Assembly: GCA_002811675.1 (NCBI GenBank)
Contig: PDIM01010373.1
Span: forward strand, 172,477-201,145
Source: Ichthyosporea sp. XGB-2017a
Taxonomy: Eukaryota; Opisthokonta; Ichthyosporea
DNA: 28,669 bases
Direction of reading: 5' to 3'
The number at the start of each line of letters is the position of its first letter. Position 1 is the stretch's first letter. The notes beneath the pieces were generated by a model that was given only the letters and a program-made list of their open reading frames with translations, ran no database searches and was not told the DNA's origin. Shown in pieces: positions 21,941 through 28,669 of this stretch. Made by a program: the position numbers and the translations under genes.

Positions 21941-22597
21941 TTACGAAGAGGGTATGGGAAGTCGTCGAACTTTGTGTTTTCGGGCCAAGTATCCTTTTGC
22001 ATATGCTTGTATAATATTTACAATTTCCACGTCTTCAGGGTTTTCCAAAGAAGCCAAATCCATATTGAGTCCAAAGCTTGATCGTCTTACGGAAGACAAA
22101 GAGTTTCTACGACCATGAAACTTTTGGAAGTTTGCATTATCTTCTTCTGTCGCTGTACACAAGATGGAAAAATAAATAAAAAGTGAGCATTGGGTTTGTT
22201 CAACGAAGTAAAGATATTAATTTTGCGACTATCGAAATGTCCACTTACACATGTATTCAGTTCGAAGAACCGAGCTTTTCAGTATACTTTTCCTCCCAAT
22301 TGAGTTGGCTAAATGGTCTTTGCTGTCAGTCTGCTCAACTACCGAGTCACCTACAAATATATCTACGCTGGGACTATCTTCCATTTGGCTGGGCTCATCA
22401 TTGATTTTACTCGCTTTTGAACCAAACAAGGAGCTAATCCCCCCCACCATCTTTGTAAAAACGCTGCTTTTCTTTTTAACTGGTCTGGTTTTGGATTCAT
22501 CTTGCTCTGTGCCCGAAACCTCTTCTACATCAATAAAGCCAACGCCCTTACTTGGTCTTTTATGTTCGCCTTTTACATCTTCGCCGACTTCAACCAT
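21941..22597 (-). CDS. small IQ-motif protein, otherwise unrecognised
   Basis: Exons 22597-22249 and 22152-21941 encode 186 residues; the 96-nt intron has a GTAAGT donor and TGTACAG acceptor and is phase 1. The start ATG is two codons after an in-frame stop and has a good A/G context. The N-terminal half is acidic and charged with a KKKSS stretch and a short GGISSLFGSK segment. A Ser-rich patch, RRNSLSSVRRSS, could be a basophilic kinase site. Near the end there is IQAYAKGYLARK, matching IQxxxRGxxxR with Lys at one basic position, the usual calmodulin or light-chain binding motif. The protein ends soon after it. I know no family with this layout; calmodulin binding is inferred from the motif. 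Confidence 0.68.
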
Positions 22598-23304
22598 CTT
22601 TCACAAGTCTTATCAGGAATATTCAGTTCTTGAAAATCTCTAGCTTCCTTCTTTGCAATAAGACCTACTAATGCTCGCTTACATTGACTTCAAAACATAA
22701 AGAAGAATTGACTTTTTCTTGTTGCTTTCAATCTTCCGGTTTTCAATATCGTCCCCTCAAAGTCTAGATTGAAATCGACCTGAGTGTTAACCAAAAAAAG
22801 CATATAAAGAACAATCAAATGAGAACCACCTCACCAAAATCCAAACCCACTTATAAGTGTATATTTAACTTTGCACAAAACAAAACAAGAAAAAAAAAAC
22901 ACTTGGAATTATTGGTAATTATAAAAAATGACAAATGAAATGAATTAAGAAGAAAGACTTTCTGCCCAAATAAGGAAAAAATAAAAAATAAGAATAATTA
23001 GCAATGCATGCACCGCCAGTACTAGAGCCAGAATTATTAGCTGGTCGAGGACGAGGAGGACGTGGATCATCCAGGGCCAGCTGATCACAGGGAATTAATT
23101 TCTTCTTGTTTGCTCTCTCTCTTTCTTTTTTGGTGCTGTGAAGATAAAGGCAGATTTGGATTCAATGAAGGAGGTAGAGGGCGCGGAATATAGGTGCACA
23201 GAGATTTTTGGTGGTTGAGAGTCTTTGCTGGGCTGAAGAGGGAATGGGCGAGAGGGAAAAAGGTGTAGATAGGTTATTGATTGTTTAGAGCAAAAGCAGC
23301 CATA
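22598..23304. other. divergent spacer with a small GC-richer island
   Basis: About 700 nt between the IQ protein and the methyltransferase. Most is AT-rich, but 23004-23084 is GC-richer and holds two overlapping small frames: plus 23004-23084 (26 residues with GRGRGGRG) and minus 23070-22945 (41 mostly hydrophobic residues). Neither can be tied to further exons. The minus strand also has a GTAAGC donor-like site at about 22682 that might belong to a 5' leader intron of the IQ gene. A CT-rich stretch (23111-23130) precedes the methyltransferase. Confidence 0.5.
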
Positions 23305-24750
23305 ATGGATTTAAATTCGACTTTTGAAGTAGGAATGGGCAAAAGGGATGGGGATATGGAAAGCATGGTGTTACCAGAAAGCAAGCGGGTAAAGATCAGT
23401 AATGATTCTGAAATTATTGCAGAACATGAGGGACTGTCCATGGCTGTCGATTGTACCAATAATATTCAAAATGCCGAAGGGAAAAGCGAGGATTTGAAAG
23501 GGCCTGCTGTGTCTAAGAAAGCAAAGAATAGAAGGCGGCAACGAGAAAACAAAAAAAAGAAGAAAGCTGAAAATGAAAGTATGGATGTAGACATAGCTGA
23601 GAAGGAAGTTACCCAGTCGGAGATCCTTTATGAGCCCATAGTGTACATAAAACCGTTTGAGACAAAAAGTGCTGGGGAACTTGCCAATGAACATCTTCGA
23701 TTTGGAGAAGAAGCAAAGCCACAAAAGTCAGACAAAGATAAAGAACGATTTAGATTTGGTAATTACAATCGGTACTATGGCTACAGGAACAAGGGTGAAT
23801 TGGACGAGGAAGATCCGAGACTTTCAATTTTTAAAAGGGGATATATAACTGGGAAACGGGTCCTTGACATTGGTTGCAATGTGGGGAAATTGACGATCGA
23901 TATAGGTAAGTGTAGGGATCATAGATTTACTTTTTAGTACAGGTAGTGTATTCACATTTTGCAATTATCTCGATTTTGTGATTTAGCACGAACCTTGCAG
24001 CCGAAATCTATTTTAGGAATTGATATTGACCATGTATTGATTAAAAGAGCAAGAAAGTTTGCTTCTGAGGCTAAAAGCACTGGGCATCCTTCTTTGCCGG
24101 CAAGAAGTCTTGGAGGCATAGTTGGTCCAGGGACTCAGTTTCCTTTTAATTTACACTTTAAGGCAGAGAATTTTGTTTACCAAGAAAGAAAGCGCAGTGA
24201 CCCTACTTTTGATACTATTATCTGGTAAGTGTTGAGTTAGTCAATGGAATTCTGCCGTCAGCGAGAGATTTCTAATGCTTTGCTTTTTTATTCTTTGTCC
24301 ACAGCTTGAGCACTAGCAAGTGGATCCACTTGAACTGGAGAGATGAGGGGATTAAGCGTCTGTTTCGAAAGGTGTACCAGAGTTTAGATAGAAAAGGGGG
24401 CGTATTTATTTTTGAGCCGCAACTTTTGGATTCATATAAGAAAAAGAAAGGTGTGTGCAAAGTGACTGCAGAGAATTACAAGAATATGAAGCTTTTTCCA
24501 AATGAATTTTCCGAATATCTTCTGTCGCCGGAAGTGGGGTTCTCTTCGGTGGAACAAATTAACTACAATTTTAGCGATACATCTGAAGGTAAGTGAATAT
24601 AAACAACTATATTCGTTCGATTTGACTGGTACTTCACGACTCAAAGAAAGAATTAAGTTCTAAGCCGGTGTAATATGTGCATTTATTCCGTTTGCTGGAA
24701 CAGGCTTCCAAAGGCCAATTATGATCTTTACAAAGATGCCCATCAGCTAA
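23305..24750 (+). CDS. Bin3/MePCE-family RNA 5'-phosphate methyltransferase
   Basis: Four exons (23305-23905, 23987-24224, 24305-24588, 24704-24750) encode 389 residues; introns are 81, 80 and 115 nt, all with GTAAGT donors. The N-terminal 110 residues are charged with a basic nuclear-signal-like KKAKNRRRQRENKKKKK. Then come FGNYNRYYGYRN, the SAM-binding VLDIGCNVGKLTIDIA (split by intron 1), LGIDIDHVLIKRAR, and the catalytic-region block ICLSTSKWIHLNWRDEGIKRLF followed by GGVFIFEPQ. The end, GFQRPIMIFTK, matches GFQRPVYLFHK of human MePCE. MePCE methylates the gamma-phosphate of 7SK RNA and stays bound in the 7SK RNP; the fission yeast relative acts on U6 and telomerase RNA. The RNA target here is unknown. 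The stop codon TAA overlaps that of the opposing gene. Confidence 0.95.
24682..24687 (-). terminator. AATAAA poly(A) signal of the 143-residue protein gene
   Basis: Minus-strand AATAAA 60 nt after the stop of the 143-residue protein gene. It lies inside the last intron of the methyltransferase gene (24589-24703), so the mature antisense mRNA would cover the methyltransferase's terminal exon. Confidence 0.4.
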
Positions 24751-25533
24751 GATTTGAGCGTGACCTTGCTTGTGTAGAGGGGGGACCCTTGTTCGTCTAC
24801 TAGAGTTTTGGTTACCTGTGTTACATTTCTGTGGTTTTGATAAAAGTCCCCAACGCCCACTCGAGATACAGAAAATCCCTAAAGCAAAAACATATGAGAT
24901 TCAAATGAAATAACAAGTTAGTATTTCGGTCGAATGTTCAGTCACGCATTCATATGAGCACAGACGCAAAGATTTTCGTAAATACATTTCGTAGATACAC
25001 ACCTTCATCTTGTTGCCTGAAAATGTAAAGGCCATATCGTCTACATACTTCATTCTCAAGGAAGTGTGCGTGAGAAAAACTGTCTTCTTCTCGTTTTTAA
25101 CCACCTTAGATATATTAAGCGTATCAATGAGAAATAAAACAATGTAAAGGCAAAGGTTAAATAATCTGATAAAGACGCTGCTCCTAAGCTGAAATTTTCG
25201 AACATACCCCGTCAATGTATGCATTCTCTACTCCATGCCCCTTTCCTTTTCTTTTGAATAAGTCTTCTTTTTCCGCCAAAGCATACTCAGCACGCTTTCC
25301 CTCCTTCCCGTTAGCGTACTGAACAATCATTTGTCTGATTGAGTCCTAAAGTCCAAATCAAAGCACTCCCATGTTAATATTTACAAGGACAAGCGACACT
25401 ACTGAAATATATAAAATAAAGGCAGAAGACAAATATAAACAGATTTAGGATTAGGCTCAGCTCACGAACTTACCATATCTGTTCCTTCAGGGAAAGTATA
25501 AATCTCTTCACAAATATGTGAAATCAGCCCCAT
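24747..25533 (-). CDS. 143-residue protein in four exons, family not recognised
   Basis: Exons 25533-25474, 25345-25208, 25104-25003 and 24878-24747 are all phase 0 and give 20, 46, 34 and 43 residues. Introns are 128, 103 and 124 nt with donors GTAAGT, GTATGT and GTGTGT; intron 3 has a TACTAAC branch site near 24910. The protein begins MGLISHICEEIYTFPEGTDM, continues with a Lys/Glu-rich helix-like region (residues 21-60) and ends with alternating, beta-like sequence (KKTVFLTHTSLRMKYV, then GFSVSRVGVGDFY). The exon frames stay open only when joined in this way, and composition changes at the borders, so I think the gene is real. There is no signal peptide, membrane span or motif I recognise. 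Its stop TAG overlaps the methyltransferase stop on the other strand. Confidence 0.7.
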
Positions 25534-26147
25534 GATTACAACTTTCTTTGCAGTTCTTTAATATTTCAAAATCACAAAATCTCATAAAAAACTACATTCT
25601 ACGAAAAATCAGGGAGCACCCGGCCTAAAAAACATAATGTACGGTGTACCCTTGCAAATATTGCTCATCGGTTTGTGGCGGCTCCTTGGTTTGTGGCGGT
25701 TGCTGCTGCGCCTGTCAAGCGTGGCCTGCTGCTGTGGTAGTACTGTAGCAGCTGGTTATAGCTGTGTCGCCTGTGAGCTGTCGGCGGGGTCGGCGGGGTC
25801 GGGAAAAATTCCGCAAAAATTGCCGGCCATGGACTGAACTGCAGGACAGTGGACTGGATATGTAACCTCGGGGCTCGAGAGAGAGAGAGAGAGGGCCCAA
25901 TTTTGATTTGTAAAGGAATTTCACCTAGTCATGAAGCGATAGTACCAGGGAGGCCTAGGGAGGATAGTACTTGGGAGCACTGAATAGTGCTCATTTCAAA
26001 TATTTAGCTTCTGGCACAGCAGTGCACAGGTCTCAGTTCAATATAGACAAATCTTATTTGGCTTCTTTCTTTTCACTTTATGGCTAAGATTTAAGAGGTG
26101 TTGTGTGTGGGAGATGCTTATTCTTTTAGGAGGTGAGGGTATGAATT
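25534..26147. other. divergent spacer with a GC-rich, repeat-bearing island
   Basis: About 610 nt between the 143-residue protein and the F-box-like protein. The centre (25660-25875) is clearly GC-richer than its surroundings and contains short tandem and near-tandem units, a GCTGCTG-rich stretch and a (GA)8-type run near 25878-25893. An open frame of 66 codons at 25637 consists of Leu, Arg, Cys and Gly from these repeats and is not convincing. A four-codon upstream frame (26141-26155) overlaps the next start. Confidence 0.55.
25670..25699 (+). repeat. direct repeat GGTTTGTGGCGG, two copies at 18-nt period
   Basis: Exact copies at 25670-25681 and 25688-25699. Close by, at about 25783-25800, GGCGGGGTC is also doubled in tandem. 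They may be promoter sites or slippage products in a GC-rich island. Confidence 0.75.
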
Positions 26148-28451
26148 ATGACTAAAGAATATTTCAGTGAAGAGGTGGGATTAGGTGCTCATGCAATCAC
26201 AAATTCAGGAGATTTTGGATCTATATCCCCAGGGAAATTAATGATCAAAAACTCATTTGCGTATATGCCATCCTGTGCTCTTGAAAAGGTGCTAGTTTAT
26301 TCAGCCTTAGAGGGATCATGTGCTGCCAGTCAAGTTAATCGGCACTGGGCTTATGTTTCTTCCCGCAGCTCTCAGTATGCCAGGACACTATACAGAGTGA
26401 GTAAATACCGGTTGTGCAATTTATATAACATTAGCTGCCCCGAAAAAAGACTAGACGGGGAACTGAGAAATCTATGTGAAGGCTTCGCAATCGCTGTTTC
26501 ATGTATATGTGAAAAGAAACAGGGTCGCATTTTTCGTGCGCTTTATGAAGAAATACTTGCTGACTACATTATGTTTGCACAGAACCAAACTTTTTCTGAA
26601 GCATTTTCAATCTCTTTGAATAGGGCATATCCGACTCCTGTTTTTTTAACAATTGTCTACGCGTGTGTTTTTCCGACATTAATGCGATTGATCAACACAA
26701 GGCTGGTGTCTGTTAAAGAAGAAAACGTACGTGGAAGCGGCGGGGAAGAATCATTTGCTACAAAGGTCAACGATATTATTGAAAAGGGGGAGTATTTTTT
26801 TCGCTACGGTACGCAATCTCTACGAGCAGCACCAGATTGCAACAGCGAAATATTATATTCGCTATTTTTTACTTTGGGTAGACTATGGGGATTTCAATTT
26901 GGCATGGCATGCAATTCTGACCAGATTAATTTTCCGAATTATTTGTTGACATTATTAAAATTTGGGATTGGAAAGTCTGTAGAAAACATTATAGAGCAGG
27001 ACTTCCGGGACACGGACACAGTTGACTTTTTTGTGGAGGTGAGCCCAAATGAATTCGGACACAAACTTCATTCTCCTGGAATAATGTCTGATAAGTGTAC
27101 AATATTTCGAATTTCAAAAAGACTGGCGGCATGTCTATTATCAGGAATACTCATGGAAGGTGAAAGTGGCGAGCGCTTGGGCCGCCTATTGATTTTTAAG
27201 CTTTTGAGAAATGAGCTGTTGCCTGTAACAATGCCTGAGGTGGAGCCTCCGGTGTATGGAATTCTTGAATCTGCTGCAACATGTTACTCCCTGGGAACAT
27301 ACGCAAACCTTGATTTTGCCGCAGAACTTTTTCGAAAATACGTAACTACCCTGGATCCCCAATTTCTCAGAACTGGATTCTGCAGAAGTTTTAGCTGCTT
27401 TATGAAGCCTCTTGTGTGCTTGGACCAAATTCAAGCTGTAAGGGATATGTTCAAACTCGGAAAATCTATTGCTTCAGAACTTGTCGGGGGGCTATGGAAC
27501 AGTGAGAGCATATCGATGTCATTGTTAGTGGACGCTTTGACCCATGATTCTATAGACACGGTTCGTTTTCTATGCGAAGAGCAAGGGCTTATTTCTTCGG
27601 GTTTGGCGAGCGAGAGTCAATGCGAAAAAATTACTTTACTCTGGGCCGGTGCTTGTAGAGGAATTGAAAACGAACGTTCGCGCACTTATTTATTTCAAAA
27701 ATTTAAACGTTGTATATCTTCTACTCTAGCATTGGTCTATATTCCAAAATGGTTTTCAATGGCCATCGAAGAGCTCGATAAAACCCGCTGGGCTGTATTT
27801 GAAATGGGCTTGCGGATGGAATCTTACAAGAGGTGGGTTACGCGAATGATTCTATGGATTGAAAATCAGTTCAGCAATCTTAAATTAAAAAAAGCCCTGC
27901 GATTTGCGGTGTCTGAGGCAATAGGTGGCTGTATCGTGAATTGTTTTTGGAACATAAAAGATACCAGCTTTTGTCTTAGAGAAGGCCTCTTAGCAAACTT
28001 TTCTCAATCAGTTGCACCTGAATACCTGCCTCGCATGCTACGTGTAAGTGTTGCCTATTTGAGCACCAAAGACACGAGACTCGTTCTGAAACATTGCCGA
28101 ATGCTTGATACGACTGGCCTTCAGCCTGTTTTGATAGGGTGTTTTATTCCAATAGACATGTCCAATCCACAGTCCCATTGGACGAAAGTGCACCAAATAG
28201 CTAAGCTCCTTGTCCGACATGGGGCACAAGGCATTTCGGATAAATACCCGACAAGAAAACTATATCCTCTCAATTTTTTGTACCAATTTGAAATGGAACT
28301 TCACTTGGATCCTCTCGAAAGGCTTTCTGTTACGCGTATACCCTCTACAACTGCAGTTGACATACAAGATCCTTGCCTTGATTTCGATTCCGAGGCCTTG
28401 ATAGGCCGCATTGTCTATTGCTACAGCAAAGCAATCAACCCCTCTCATTAA
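26148..28451 (+). CDS. F-box-like protein with alpha-helical body
   Basis: A single exon of 767 residues. Near residues 37-75 there is an F-box-like segment: MPSCALEKVLVYSALEG followed by AASQVNRHWAYVSS, with the Pro, the Leu/Val spacing and the NRHW at the usual V-C/N-xxW position. If real, it would bind Skp1 and make this the substrate adaptor of an SCF ubiquitin ligase. The rest is Cys- and Leu-rich and probably all helical. Two stretches, around THDSIDTVRFLCEEQG and IAKLLVRHGAQG, resemble degenerate ankyrin repeats, a common F-box partner module, but no regular array is visible. There is no signal peptide. A tiny upstream ATG frame (26141-26155, MNYD) overlaps the start out of frame. Unlike most neighbours it has no intron. 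Confidence 0.62.
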   Translation: MTKEYFSEEVGLGAHAITNSGDFGSISPGKLMIKNSFAYMPSCALEKVLVYSALEGSCAASQVNRHWAYVSSRSSQYARTLYRVSKYRLCNLYNISCPEKRLDGELRNLCEGFAIAVSCICEKKQGRIFRALYEEILADYIMFAQNQTFSEAFSISLNRAYPTPVFLTIVYACVFPTLMRLINTRLVSVKEENVRGSGGEESFATKVNDIIEKGEYFFRYGTQSLRAAPDCNSEILYSLFFTLGRLWGFQFGMACNSDQINFPNYLLTLLKFGIGKSVENIIEQDFRDTDTVDFFVEVSPNEFGHKLHSPGIMSDKCTIFRISKRLAACLLSGILMEGESGERLGRLLIFKLLRNELLPVTMPEVEPPVYGILESAATCYSLGTYANLDFAAELFRKYVTTLDPQFLRTGFCRSFSCFMKPLVCLDQIQAVRDMFKLGKSIASELVGGLWNSESISMSLLVDALTHDSIDTVRFLCEEQGLISSGLASESQCEKITLLWAGACRGIENERSRTYLFQKFKRCISSTLALVYIPKWFSMAIEELDKTRWAVFEMGLRMESYKRWVTRMILWIENQFSNLKLKKALRFAVSEAIGGCIVNCFWNIKDTSFCLREGLLANFSQSVAPEYLPRMLRVSVAYLSTKDTRLVLKHCRMLDTTGLQPVLIGCFIPIDMSNPQSHWTKVHQIAKLLVRHGAQGISDKYPTRKLYPLNFLYQFEMELHLDPLERLSVTRIPSTTAVDIQDPCLDFDSEALIGRIVYCYSKAINPSH

Positions 28452-28520
28452 ATGGCTTCGGCGCCCCTTGCTCCACGGCTCTCACGGAGGAGCATCCATG
28501 GGCGGGACCGAAGAATGGTA

Positions 28521-28526
28521 AATAAA
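28521..28526 (+). terminator. AATAAA poly(A) signal of the F-box-like gene
   Basis: AATAAA 69 nt after the stop codon, with a second copy at 28532-28537. Confidence 0.6.
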
Positions 28527-28565
28527 GGTAAAATAAAAAAGAAAAAAACGAGGAGGCCTCGGAAA

Positions 28566-28606
28566 AAATTGTTGTTCGTTTCGCTTCCTGTCTTTTTCGC
28601 TTCCTG

Positions 28607-28644
<38 letters not shown>

Positions 28645-28669
28645 CCTTGTTTTCTCTTTTTTTTTTTTT
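28566..28669. repeat. T-rich terminal tract
   Basis: Two near-tandem copies of TTCGCTTCCTGTCTTTTT are followed by an uninterrupted run of 36 T (28609-28644) and a further T/C tract to the window end. It resembles the T-rich leaders before other plus-strand genes, so a gene may start beyond the window; long homopolymers are also typical contig-end sequence. Confidence 0.7.

Noticed and set aside
22598-22790. Minus-strand open stretches upstream of the IQ protein, one of about 38 codons ending at 22573 and one of about 29 codons near 22780-22690
   Set aside because: They are in different frames, lack ATG starts and cannot be joined to the IQ protein or to each other by good splice sites.
25637-25837. 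66-codon plus-strand frame in the GC-rich island
   Set aside because: Composition follows the short repeats, with no family resemblance and no signals around it.
1-28669. tRNA or rRNA genes, transposons, LTR or virus-like elements, CRISPR arrays
   Set aside because: By eye I saw no B-box with a matching cloverleaf, no terminal repeats and no transposase, reverse transcriptase, integrase or capsid-like frame; a tRNAscan or repeat search was not possible.

Overview
The window looks like nuclear DNA of a compact protist-type eukaryotic genome. Thirteen protein genes sit on alternating strands in 28.7 kb, ten or eleven of them with short GT-AG introns (about 60 to 130 nt). Several introns carry a TACTAAC-like branch site, and AATAAA signals follow many stop codons. 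Long T-rich tracts precede several start codons. The families are purely eukaryotic (epsin, PX-RhoGAP, CLPTM1, CDKL kinase, Bin3-type RNA cap methyltransferase, SLC35E-type transporter, GCH1 feedback regulator). A CDKL kinase and a GFRP homologue fit a lineage outside plants and fungi, but I cannot name the lineage. I saw no rRNA, tRNA, CRISPR array, virus-like element or recognisable transposon.

Layout: a membrane-anchored EGF/lipase-like giant (420-4913, +); GCH1 feedback regulatory protein in four tiny exons (5153-5724, +); CDKL-like kinase (7425-5876, -); a 1.8 kb spacer with a possible heat-shock element; cytosolic Hsp70 (9217-11274, +); CLPTM1-family membrane protein (13388-11388, -); PX-RhoGAP (14251-16409, +); a small two-membrane-span protein (16997-16426, -); epsin (19492-17343, -); an SLC35E1/TPT-type transporter (20440-21756, +); a small IQ-motif protein (22597-21941, -); a Bin3/MePCE methyltransferase (23305-24750, +); an unrecognised 143-residue four-exon protein (25533-24747, -); and a 767-residue intronless F-box-like protein (26148-28451, +). 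The last bases are a long T-tract.

The genes do not form one pathway; this is ordinary housekeeping and signalling content. Two things stand out. First, the EGF/lipase protein has three lipase-like domains, only one of which keeps the nucleophilic serine. Second, the convergent gene pairs are packed extremely tightly: stop codons of the methyltransferase and its antisense neighbour overlap, 16 nt separate another pair, and poly(A) signals lie inside the neighbour's introns or on the stop codon itself, so mature mRNAs from the two strands should be complementary at their 3' ends. Exon models come from reading splice sites and matching remembered family sequences; no alignment or transcript data were available.
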